Part shown: one piece after another, positions 8,761-16,345 of the stretch
How the letters are laid out: each line of letters opens with the position of its first letter
Position numbering within the stretch: position 1 is the stretch's first letter
Origin: Deltaproteobacteria bacterium
Lineage (GTDB): Bacteria > Myxococcota_A > UBA9160 > SMWR01
Direction of reading: 5' to 3'
Length of the DNA stretch: 45,266 bases
Assembly: GCA_019313245.1 (NCBI GenBank)
Contig: JAFDBP010000172.1
Location: 1-45,266 of the forward strand
The notes under the pieces: generated by a model
Seen by the model: only the letters and a program-made list of their open reading frames with translations
Database searches by the model: none
Told to the model about the DNA's origin: nothing
Translations under genes and position numbers: made by a program

Positions 8761-8865
8761 ATGTCGAAAGAACGAACTCCCGATCGAATTGCGTACTGGG
8801 CCTTCCTGCTGACCCTGATCAGCGTGGGGGCATGGATCGCAGTGGTCTTCATCTTCATTCTCTGA
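8761..8865 (+). CDS. 34-aa single-span membrane microprotein at the head of the cox operon
   Basis: A short frame, ATG to TGA, encodes MSKERTPDRIAYWAFLLTLI then a second hydrophobic half ending VVFIFIL. It has a polar, charged N-terminus and one long transmembrane helix. GAGGGG lies about 8 nt before the ATG, and coxB starts 13 nt after the stop with its own AGGAG, so it is placed as the first gene of the operon. Small single-helix subunits are known in haem-copper oxidases (for example CcoQ-like and subunit IV of aa3 enzymes), so an accessory oxidase subunit is a reasonable inference. I do not recognise its family. Confidence 0.7.
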   Translation: MSKERTPDRIAYWAFLLTLISVGAWIAVVFIFIL

Positions 8866-8878
8866 GGAGCGGGTCAAA

Positions 8879-9589
8879 ATGTTCGAGGCCTTCAGGGTCG
8901 AAGCGCTCTCCACCTTCGCCAGTGACATCGACGATGTGATCATCCTCGTCACCGTACTGGTCGGCTTCTGGTTCCTACTCGCACAAGCCGCACTCCTCGG
9001 CTTCTGCGTCCACTTCCGGCAGCGCGACGGCCGCAAGGCCCAGTACATCGCGGGAGAGGGCAAGAAACAGCTCAGCTGGATCACGATCCCGCTGGCGCTG
9101 ATCGTCCTCTGCGACGTCTACATCGCCGTGGTCGACGGACCGGTGTGGAAGAAGGTCAAGGAAACCCTGCCCGAAGCGGATCGGGTCGTTCGGGTGATCG
9201 GTCAGCAGTGGGCCTGGACGTTCGTCCACCCCGGACCGGATGGGAAGCTCGATACCGCGGACGACATCGAGACCGTCGGCGAGCTGCACGTGGAGGTGGG
9301 CAAGGTCCATCACTTCGAGCTCTCATCCCGCGACGTGCTGCACAGCTTCTCCGTACCGGTGTTTCGCCTGAAGCAGGACGCGATTCCCGGCCGGAAGATC
9401 GTCGGCTGGTTCGAGCCGACCGGAACCGGGACCTACGACATCCAGTGCACCGAAATCTGTGGGATCGGGCACGGCCTGATGCCGGCGCGCATCCACATCG
9501 AGACGCCCGAACAACACGCCGCCTGGATGTCGGAGCGCTCCCAGACGTTGCTGGCGTCGACCACTTCGCCGCGTGCGGGTCAGGAGTAG
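8879..9589 (+). CDS. coxB: Cytochrome c oxidase subunit II
   Basis: CuA-bearing subunit that takes electrons from cytochrome c. Two N-terminal transmembrane helices (about residues 18-45 and 62-82) precede a periplasmic cupredoxin domain. All CuA ligands are visible: His in RDVLHSFSVP, then CTEICGIGHGLM (Cys near 190 and 194, His and Met following). The aromatic patch GQQWAWTF is also typical. At 236 aa it is short and lacks a fused cytochrome c domain, so it is not the caa3 form. AGGAG precedes the ATG, and coxA starts 3 nt after the stop. Confidence 0.96.
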   Translation: MFEAFRVEALSTFASDIDDVIILVTVLVGFWFLLAQAALLGFCVHFRQRDGRKAQYIAGEGKKQLSWITIPLALIVLCDVYIAVVDGPVWKKVKETLPEADRVVRVIGQQWAWTFVHPGPDGKLDTADDIETVGELHVEVGKVHHFELSSRDVLHSFSVPVFRLKQDAIPGRKIVGWFEPTGTGTYDIQCTEICGIGHGLMPARIHIETPEQHAAWMSERSQTLLASTTSPRAGQE

Positions 9590-9592
9590 AGC

Positions 9593-11284
9593 ATGGCCGA
9601 GAGCGCACACGCGACCCACGGCGACCATCACGAGCAGTCGTTCTTCATCAAATACCTGTGGTCCACGGACCACAAGATCATCGGCATGCAATACCTGTTC
9701 ACAGGCATGTTCATGGCGTTGATCGGCGGTTTCTTCGCCTACGCGTTTCGGATGCAGCTGGCGTTTCCCGGTCTCGACATTCCGGGTTGGGGCACCATGA
9801 CGCCCCCGAACTACAACGCCCTGGTCACGAACCACGGAACGATCATGATCTTCTGGGTGGCGATGCCGGTGCTGATCGCCGCCTTCGGAAACTTCCTGAT
9901 CCCGCTGATGATCGGCTGCGACGACATGGTCTTCCCGAGGTTGAATCGACTGTCGTATCAGGTCTTCCTGCTCAGCACGTTGGTCCTGCTCGCTTCGTTC
10001 TTCGTACCCGGTGGCGCTTTCGGTGGCGCCTGGACCGCCTATCCACCGCTCTCCGCGCAGGCCACCTACAACCTCACACCATGGGGAGCGCCGCTCTGGT
10101 TGCTCGCGGTGGCACTCGAATTCGCGGCTTTCCTGATGGGCGGCATCAACTTCATCACGACCACGATGAACTCCCGCGCCCCCGGCATGAAGATGCACGA
10201 CATCCCGATGGTGGTCTGGATGATCGTGCTCGCGAGCATCATCTTCATGCTCTCGGTCGGCCCGCTGTTTGCGGGCGCGATCATGCTGTTCTTCGACCAG
10301 GTCCTCGGGACGGGCTTCTTCGATCCCGCTCGCGGGGGCGATCCGGTTCTCTGGCAGCACATGTTCTGGTTCTTCGGGCACCCCGAGGTCTACGTGGTGC
10401 TATTGCCCGCCATGGGGATCGTGATCGACATCATCACGGTCTTCGCGCGCAAGAAGTTCTTTGCCTACAAAGTGGTGCTCTACACCACTTTCGCCGCGGG
10501 AGTCGCCAGCTTCACCGTCTGGGCCCACCATCAGTTCATTGCGGGAATCGACCCGAGAATGGCCCACATCTTCACGGTGACGACCCTGATGATCTCGGTG
10601 CCCATCGCGGTGATCGTATTCTGTTCGATTGCCACCCTGTACGGGGGATCGATCCGGTTTACGACGCCGATGTTGTGGGCGCTGGCCTTCATCTTCGAGT
10701 TTCTGCTGGGTGGCGTGACGGGCATCTATCTCGGTGCTGCCGGCGCCGACATCTACTTCCACGACTCCTACTTCGTGCTGGCTCATTTCCATTACACGTT
10801 CTTCCCGATCGCAATCATCGGAACCTTTGCTGCGGTTACCTACTGGTTCCCGAAGATGTTCGGGCGGCACATGAACGAAACACTCGGAAAGATCCACTTC
10901 TGGGGCACCGTCATCCCGTTCAACCTGATCTTCATCCCGCTGTTCATTCTCGGCCTCGCGGGCCAGCACCGGCGCATCTACAACTTCTCGATGTATCCAG
11001 ACCTGGCGAAGCCCGAATTCCAGGACCTGCGAGTGCTCGCAACGGTCTCACTGATCGTCATGCTCGCCTTCCAGTTCGTATTTCTCTTCAACTTCTTTGC
11101 CAGCATGATCAAGGGGCGGAAGGCTGAAAAGAATCCCTACGATGCGAACACGCTGGAGTGGACGACGGAATCGCCGCCGCCGCACGGCAACTGGAAGGAG
11201 TTGCCGTCGGTGTACCGCGGCCCCTACGAGTACAGTGTTCCCGGCCGGGCGGACGATTTCTGGCCGCAGAATGAACCGAGCTGA
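9593..11284 (+). CDS. coxA: Cytochrome c oxidase subunit I (A-type haem-copper oxidase)
   Basis: Catalytic subunit (563 aa, about 12 transmembrane helices) that reduces O2 to water and pumps protons. The low-spin haem His is in NHGTIMIFW. CuB ligands are in WFFGHPEVYVVLLP, with the Tyr that cross-links to His in A-type enzymes, and in WAHHQF. The high-spin haem and second low-spin haem ligands lie in HDSYFVLAHFHYTFF. The E of GHPEVY and the D-channel-like loop CDDMVFPRLNRLS support the A family. Its place between coxB and coxC makes this a standard aerobic terminal oxidase. Confidence 0.97.
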   Translation: MAESAHATHGDHHEQSFFIKYLWSTDHKIIGMQYLFTGMFMALIGGFFAYAFRMQLAFPGLDIPGWGTMTPPNYNALVTNHGTIMIFWVAMPVLIAAFGNFLIPLMIGCDDMVFPRLNRLSYQVFLLSTLVLLASFFVPGGAFGGAWTAYPPLSAQATYNLTPWGAPLWLLAVALEFAAFLMGGINFITTTMNSRAPGMKMHDIPMVVWMIVLASIIFMLSVGPLFAGAIMLFFDQVLGTGFFDPARGGDPVLWQHMFWFFGHPEVYVVLLPAMGIVIDIITVFARKKFFAYKVVLYTTFAAGVASFTVWAHHQFIAGIDPRMAHIFTVTTLMISVPIAVIVFCSIATLYGGSIRFTTPMLWALAFIFEFLLGGVTGIYLGAAGADIYFHDSYFVLAHFHYTFFPIAIIGTFAAVTYWFPKMFGRHMNETLGKIHFWGTVIPFNLIFIPLFILGLAGQHRRIYNFSMYPDLAKPEFQDLRVLATVSLIVMLAFQFVFLFNFFASMIKGRKAEKNPYDANTLEWTTESPPPHGNWKELPSVYRGPYEYSVPGRADDFWPQNEPS

Positions 11285-11308
11285 GGCTCTCAGAGCGCAG
11301 GAGCTGAA

Positions 11309-11878
11309 ATGAGACCCGTCGCAACTACACGCAGCGCCACGGGGATGCCGACCGCGCGGCTCGCCGTCTGGTGGTTGATCGCCTCCGAAGTCGTGATCTT
11401 CGGTGGGCTGCTCGCCTCCTACATCATGCATCGGCTGGCCCACGACGCGTGGTCGGTGCAGGCCGCCTATACGAATACGTGGATCGGAGCGTTCAACACG
11501 CTGGTGCTCCTGACGTCGAGCCTGACTGCGGTGCTCGGGCACAAAGCCGCCGATGAGGGAGACGGCGAGCGAGCGGCAAAGATGCTGGGCTTCACGATGC
11601 TCGGCGGCGTGACGTTCCTCGTCGTGAAGGCCTTCGAGTGGACCATAGAGATCCAACACGGCTTTACGATCACTTCGAACACTTTCTGGTCCTTCTACTA
11701 CTCGGCGGCCGGGTTGCACGCCCTTCACGTGTTGGCCGGTGTGGTCGTCATGGGAATCGTGGCGGCTTCTGCCAGGAAGAACGAAGAACTCCACAGGGTT
11801 GAGCTGATCGGGCTTTACTGGCACTTCGTCGACATCGTCTGGATCTTCCTCTTCCCGCTCCTATACATCGCAAAGTAG
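11309..11878 (+). CDS. coxC: Cytochrome c oxidase subunit III
   Basis: A 189-aa protein with five transmembrane segments. The signature YWHFVDIVWIFLFPLLY at the C-terminus and the SAAGLHALHVLAG segment are diagnostic of subunit III. It is the short, five-helix bacterial form rather than the seven-helix one. It starts 24 nt after coxA, with CAGGAG upstream of the ATG, and subunit IV follows 7 nt later. Subunit III stabilises proton uptake and catalytic lifetime of subunit I. A second, different subunit-III-like gene lies on the opposite strand at 12565-13149. Confidence 0.95.
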   Translation: MRPVATTRSATGMPTARLAVWWLIASEVVIFGGLLASYIMHRLAHDAWSVQAAYTNTWIGAFNTLVLLTSSLTAVLGHKAADEGDGERAAKMLGFTMLGGVTFLVVKAFEWTIEIQHGFTITSNTFWSFYYSAAGLHALHVLAGVVVMGIVAASARKNEELHRVELIGLYWHFVDIVWIFLFPLLYIAK

Positions 11879-11885
11879 GATCCCT

Positions 11886-12236
11886 ATGTCTGAAGAGCAC
11901 ACGCATCATCCGAACTATGTGAAGATCTGGGCGATCCTCGTCGTTCTGCTCGTGATCAGCGTCACCGGCCCGATGATCGGGATCAAGTGGGTCACACTGT
12001 TCACCGCGTTTGGAATTGCGATCGTGAAGGCCTACATGGTCGTCGTGAACTTCATGCACATCGGGGCCACCAGGCGCTTCGTGCCCTACCTGGTCGTCAC
12101 CTGCCTGCTGTTCATGTTTCTGTTCTTCGCCGGAGTCGCCCCCGACGTGATGAAGGCAGACGGAGAGAACTGGTCGAAGCCGTCATGGCTCGAGGCACAG
12201 GCCCAGGCGGCCTTGGAAGGCGACCATCCGCACTAG
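11886..12236 (+). CDS. Cytochrome c oxidase subunit IV (prokaryotic COX4 family)
   Basis: A 116-aa protein with three predicted membrane helices (VKIWAILVVLLVISVTGPMI; TLFTAFGIAIVKAYMVVVNF; YLVVTCLLFMFLFFAGV) and the KAYMVVVNFMH motif shared by CyoD/COX4_pro subunits. It is the last gene of the cox operon and converges with the minus-strand accessory genes. Only 83 bp separate the two stop codons, and I see no strong hairpin there. Confidence 0.9.
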   Translation: MSEEHTHHPNYVKIWAILVVLLVISVTGPMIGIKWVTLFTAFGIAIVKAYMVVVNFMHIGATRRFVPYLVVTCLLFMFLFFAGVAPDVMKADGENWSKPSWLEAQAQAALEGDHPH

Positions 12237-12319
12237 CGGCGAGGCCGGCATCGGCACGGCTGGCTGCAATCCACCGGCGATGGGTCCGGTTTACCCGAGA
12301 CCCGCGGCCCGCGAAGTCC

Positions 12320-12568
12320 TCAGTCGACTCCCGCTGAGATCGACTCGCGCTCGTCGCGAATCTGGCGCGCGCGGCGGCAGAGCCACCCGATCAGCGTCCC
12401 GACCAGCAGGATCGGAAGTGCCGTCAGAATCCCCGTAGTCACGAGGAAGGCGACGCGGGTCTCATCCGCGCGCCCCGTGAAGCAGACCGAACACGCGGCG
12501 GCGAGCTGCGGCGCGAGCAGCAGCGCCGACGACACCAGCAGCGCAAGAGCGAACCGGATCGAACTCAC
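12320..12568 (-). CDS. Small CxxC membrane protein of the oxidase accessory operon
   Basis: An 82-aa product. It has a signal-like hydrophobic N-terminus (about residues 5-24), the motif ACSVCFTG immediately after it, a second transmembrane helix (about 39-63) and a charged C-terminus. The GTG start overlaps the stop of the upstream subunit-III-like gene (GTGA), which implies translational coupling. A longer open frame exists upstream but runs antisense-free over the neighbouring gene, so I prefer this start. Small 'ACxVCF plus one helix' proteins do occur near oxidase genes; the two exposed cysteines suggest a role in copper handling or thiol chemistry. That role is inference. Confidence 0.75.
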   Translation of the reverse strand: MSSIRFALALLVSSALLLAPQLAAACSVCFTGRADETRVAFLVTTGILTALPILLVGTLIGWLCRRARQIRDERESISAGVD

Positions 12569-13149
12569 AGGTACACCATGAAATAGAGCACCGGCCACAA
12601 CCCCACCACGAAATACCAGAAGACCTGCGCGGCGGCGAACGTATCCGGGGCCAGCAATCCCTTCGAAAGCCTGAAACCCGCCCGCGCGAGCACCGCCAGG
12701 CCGGCGATCGCGTGAAGGCCGTGCAATCCGACGATCAGGAAGAAGAAACTGCCGTGATTGCTCGACGTGAGCCTGAGCCCCTGGCGGATCAGCATCACCC
12801 ATTCGTAGCCCTGAAACACCACGAAGAACGCACCGAGCCCCAGCGCAAATGCGAGCGGTCGTTTTGCGAGGTCGCGGTCGCGCGCAAAGGAGCGGTTGGC
12901 GAAGAAGAGAACGACCGCGCTCGCGAGCAGCACGGCGGAATTGAACAGCGTGGCCTCGACGGGAAGTCTGGGCTGACCGGGGGGCGGCCAGCCGAGTGCG
13001 CCGGATTTGACGATCGAGAACGCGCTCATCAAGCCGGCGAACAACATCAGCTCCGCGACCACGAAGATCAGCATTCCGAAGACCGCACTCGGCAATACCG
13101 GGTGCGGACCGGACAGATCTCGGGGCGACGCGACGGAACTCGGCGTCAT
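12565..13149 (-). CDS. Second haem-copper oxidase subunit III-like protein
   Basis: A five-helix membrane protein of 194 aa from the chosen start. FGMLIFVVAELMLFAGLMSA, FFVVFQGYEWVMLI, FFLIVGLHGLHAIAGLAVL and VFWYFVVGLWPVLYFMVYL match the subunit III/CyoC layout. The ATG at 13149 has GAGGAG 9 nt upstream; the ATG at 13191 has none, so the shorter form is preferred. It differs clearly from coxC and is grouped with a di-haem cytochrome c and the small CxxC protein. It may be an alternative subunit III or belong to an oxidase whose other subunits are elsewhere. Confidence 0.88.
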   Translation of the reverse strand: MTPSSVASPRDLSGPHPVLPSAVFGMLIFVVAELMLFAGLMSAFSIVKSGALGWPPPGQPRLPVEATLFNSAVLLASAVVLFFANRSFARDRDLAKRPLAFALGLGAFFVVFQGYEWVMLIRQGLRLTSSNHGSFFFLIVGLHGLHAIAGLAVLARAGFRLSKGLLAPDTFAAAQVFWYFVVGLWPVLYFMVYL

Positions 13150-13213
13150 CGGGGAGAACTCCTCGGAGCAGTGGTGCGCGAGAGCCTGCATCTCGATCGG
13201 AGCTGCGGGGACA

Positions 13214-13864
13214 CTACGTCCCGAGCGTCATGATGTAGGCGATGACGTTCTTGATGTCCTGCTCGTCCTTGAGCTGCATCATCATCGGGCGCATCAGCGC
13301 TCCACCCTGATCGCCCGGTCGGGCCCCGCGGATACCGCTCTTGAAATTATTGACCTGTCTGAACAGGTACCAATCGCTCGAACGGTTGAGCGGCGCCGCG
13401 CCCATCATGTCCTTGTTTCCCGCCGCTTCGGGGCCGTGACAGGTGACGCAGATCGTCGAGAAGATCGCCTTGCCGGCTTCGAGGTCGCCACCGGTCAGCG
13501 TGGGCTCCGGATCGACCGGTGGCAGCGCCGCGATATGGGCGGCCACAGCCTCGACGTCCCCTTCGCGCACGAGCGACAGCGCCATCGGCCGCATCCGCAT
13601 CCCCATCAGGTCGTCGGAGTGGGTCCCGCGGTTTCCGTCTTGAAATTGCCTGAGCTGGGCTTCGAGGTACCACTGCGGCATGCCCGCAATCGCCGGAGCG
13701 CCGATGGCCTGCTGTCCCCCCGCATCTTCGCCGTGACAGACCGCGCAGAGCCGGAACAGATCCGCTCCGCGTTGGTTCTCCTCCGCCCCCGCGCTGCCGC
13801 CCGCAACGAAGCAGGCGATCGCGACCGACACGAGGACTGCGGCGCAATTTCGATTGGGTGCCAT
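13214..13864 (-). CDS. Di-haem cytochrome c (cytochrome c4-like)
   Basis: A periplasmic electron carrier of about 216 aa. After a signal peptide ending near GSAGAEE come two similar cytochrome c domains with haem motifs CAVCH and CVTCH. Axial Met ligands are likely in the Met-rich stretches MGMRMRPMALS and ALMRPMMMQL, which occur at the same place in each half, as in cytochrome c4. Two in-frame ATGs are possible (13870 and 13864); the second is preferred because AGGGA lies 5 nt before it. The probable job is to feed electrons to the oxidase encoded next door. Confidence 0.9.
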   Translation of the reverse strand: MAPNRNCAAVLVSVAIACFVAGGSAGAEENQRGADLFRLCAVCHGEDAGGQQAIGAPAIAGMPQWYLEAQLRQFQDGNRGTHSDDLMGMRMRPMALSLVREGDVEAVAAHIAALPPVDPEPTLTGGDLEAGKAIFSTICVTCHGPEAAGNKDMMGAAPLNRSSDWYLFRQVNNFKSGIRGARPGDQGGALMRPMMMQLKDEQDIKNVIAYIMTLGT

Positions 13865-14142
13865 CGCCATCCCTACCAGTAGCTAGAAGATCAGAGGAAT
13901 TCCGAGCGGTGTCGGGGCGTCCGGGAGAAGCCAGCAGATCTGAGGAAATTCGCCTCTTTCTTCGGGTTCCAGTTCCACGAAGCCCCACCTGTGGGGCGAG
14001 AACACCCTCGCCGTCGACGATTAGCCAATCCCTCGCGGATCCTCAAGCCGGACCCGCGGAATCACACGCGGTCGAGCAAGGCTCGGCAGAGCGACTGGCG
14101 CGATGGCCGGAGATCCGCACCCCCCGCTCTCGAACGGGCCGA

Positions 14143-16284
14143 TCAGGGCTCTCGCACGGGTCGTCCGGCCCGGAATTGCTCGAGGTGCGCCTTCGACTCT
14201 TCGATCAGCTTGGGATCGCCCGCGGCCTCGTGCAGTGCGAGCGCGCGCTCCCCGGCCCGGACCGCGCTCTGGAAGTCGCCGACCTCCGCGTACGCGCAGG
14301 CGAGGGTGTCGAGGAAGTCGGGGCGCTCGCCCTTCTCTCCCTCGCCAATCAGCCTGGCGATCCGCAGCGCCTCTTCGCCGTCCCGATCCGCCGCATCGGG
14401 ATTGGTGGCGAGCGCGTAGGCGTAGTTGTTGAGGATGCCGTCATCGCGCGGGCACTGATCGATGCCCTCCTTGAGCAGCTGCAGATGCCGGCCGCGGTCG
14501 TTTCGCTGCGCGGCGAGGTAGGCGAGTGTCGCCCTCGGGCTCGCCGTACACGGATCGATGCTCAGCGATGCGGCGAGAAGCCGCTCGGCCTCGTCTTGGT
14601 CGCCCCGTCTGAACATGACGTGGGCGAGATTGGCGTAGGCGGGAGCCGTCTCGGGCGCGAGTTCGATCACCCTCGTGAGGGTCTCGAAGCGCTCGTCGTC
14701 TTCATCCAGTTGCTTGAGCACGTAATCCAGCTTCATCATGAGCGGAACACTGTCGGGGTTGCGCGCGATCGCCTCTCTGAACTTCTCCGCCGATTCCTCG
14801 TATCGGTGAGCCAGCTTGAATCCCGATGCGGCGGAAACCAGATTCATGTCTTCGGTCAGCGCGGCGGGATCGACGCCCGAAACTTCGAGCAGCGCGACCT
14901 CATCTTCGAGTGCCTCGGTCGGCGCCGCGGCCATGTAGCCCAACGCCTCGAGCTGTGCGGCGGTGGCCGGGTCGATCGCGGTTCGCGCACCCGAAACCTT
15001 GTCTGGGGCCTCTTCCACCAGCGTCGACAGTTCCGCCCGCAGCTGCTCGACCATTTCGGGGCGCGCGCTCGCCAGGTTGTTCAATTCGCCCGGGTCGGCC
15101 GCCAGATCGAAGAGCTCCGGCTCGACCTTGTGGATGTACTTCCACCGGCCCTTGCGCACGAATCGCAGCACCGACGCGCCGAAGACGATGTGCGGTTCAA
15201 TCGATTCGCCGTAGCCCACGAGATCGAGGTCGAGCGATTCCCCTCTCATCAGGGGAAGCAGCGAGGTCCCCTGAATCCCCTCGAGCGGGGGCAGATCCAG
15301 CATGTCGAGAATCGTCGGGGCGATGTCCACCGTGCGCACCAGGGATTCGATCTTCAGCCCCTGCGGCACCGTCGCACCCCAGAACAGCAGCGGCACGCGC
15401 ATCGTGCCGTCGTAGACGAAGTACATGTGGGTCTTCTCGCCGTGCTCGCCCATCGCCTCACCGTGATCGGCTACGACCACCACGAGTGTTCGCTCCCGAA
15501 GGCCCAAGCCTTCGATCATCGCCACGACCCGGTCGATCTGCTCGTCGATGTACTGGACTTCGCCGTGATAGGCGCTCTCGGAGCTCGTCTCGTAGAAGCG
15601 CCCGGGTGGCGAATAGGGCTGGTGGGCGTCGAAATAGTGGAGCCACAGGAAGAATTTCTCACTCCGATTCTCTTTGATGAAGCGAAGTCCGAAGTTGGTG
15701 ATGTCGTCCGCCTCGCGCTCGTCGACCTCGACCGGCCGCTGTTCTTCACCGTCGCGCACGACGATCGTCTTGCGCCGGATGTCCGGAAAATCGAGATCGT
15801 GATAGCGATCGAAGCCCTGACCCAGTTGGGTGTGTCCACCGATGACCGGAGCGGCGATCTCCGCCGCGGTCTTGTAACCGTGAGCGCTCAGGACCTCGGC
15901 GAGCGTGGTGTTTTCATCGGAGAGCACGTAGCCCGCATTCGACCGCACACCGTGGACGAACGGGTGTCTGCCGGTGAAGACCGTCGCGTGCGAGGGCAAG
16001 GTGCTCGGAGCGGAACTCACGCACTGCTGGAACTGCGTGCCCTCCGCGGCGAGCCGATCGAGATTGGGGGTGATGGGTCGGTGCTGTCCGTAGCTGCCGA
16101 GCGCATCTGCGCGGGTCGTATCCAGGGTAATCAGCACGACGTTCAGCGCGACGTCCTCGGCGGGCTCGGGCGCGCTGGCCGGCGCGGGCGGCGCCTCGGA
16201 TTCTCGCTGACATCCGACGAGCGCAATACACCCGATGCAAGCGAACGCGCCCGCGAGAACTGCAATCCATCGACTCGAGCCCAT
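14143..16284 (-). CDS. Sulfatase-like (alkaline phosphatase fold) lipoprotein with C-terminal TPR domain
   Basis: A 713-aa envelope protein. The signal peptide ends at lipobox LVGC (Cys25). Residues about 45-400 are a sulfatase-superfamily domain: metal-binding LITLDTTRAD, the nucleophile segment TLPSHATVFTG (residues 95-105), APVIGGHTQ, VVVADHGEAMGEHGEKTH, and DLAADPGELNNLA. From about 470 there are TPR-type helices. The segment usually reads C/S-X-P-S-R; here the nucleophile position is Thr95 and the Arg is His99. Formylglycine cannot be made from Thr, so classic sulfatase activity is doubtful. Thr-nucleophile members such as LtaS-like enzymes are phosphotransferases. The gene follows the alkyl-DHAP synthase by 61 bp. 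Confidence 0.85.
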   Translation of the reverse strand: MGSSRWIAVLAGAFACIGCIALVGCQRESEAPPAPASAPEPAEDVALNVVLITLDTTRADALGSYGQHRPITPNLDRLAAEGTQFQQCVSSAPSTLPSHATVFTGRHPFVHGVRSNAGYVLSDENTTLAEVLSAHGYKTAAEIAAPVIGGHTQLGQGFDRYHDLDFPDIRRKTIVVRDGEEQRPVEVDEREADDITNFGLRFIKENRSEKFFLWLHYFDAHQPYSPPGRFYETSSESAYHGEVQYIDEQIDRVVAMIEGLGLRERTLVVVVADHGEAMGEHGEKTHMYFVYDGTMRVPLLFWGATVPQGLKIESLVRTVDIAPTILDMLDLPPLEGIQGTSLLPLMRGESLDLDLVGYGESIEPHIVFGASVLRFVRKGRWKYIHKVEPELFDLAADPGELNNLASARPEMVEQLRAELSTLVEEAPDKVSGARTAIDPATAAQLEALGYMAAAPTEALEDEVALLEVSGVDPAALTEDMNLVSAASGFKLAHRYEESAEKFREAIARNPDSVPLMMKLDYVLKQLDEDDERFETLTRVIELAPETAPAYANLAHVMFRRGDQDEAERLLAASLSIDPCTASPRATLAYLAAQRNDRGRHLQLLKEGIDQCPRDDGILNNYAYALATNPDAADRDGEEALRIARLIGEGEKGERPDFLDTLACAYAEVGDFQSAVRAGERALALHEAAGDPKLIEESKAHLEQFRAGRPVREP

Positions 16285-16345
16285 TACCCCTACCCTACAG
16301 ATACACGCCGAGCGTGCAACGGCCGGACCCCATCGCGAGACCGCC

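Noticed and set aside
13871-14142. A near-repeat AGATCAGAGGAA / AGATCTGAGGAA upstream of the cytochrome c gene
   Set aside because: Only two short imperfect copies at about 13887 and 13937; too weak to call an operator or repeat element. The 272-bp gap shows nothing else clear.
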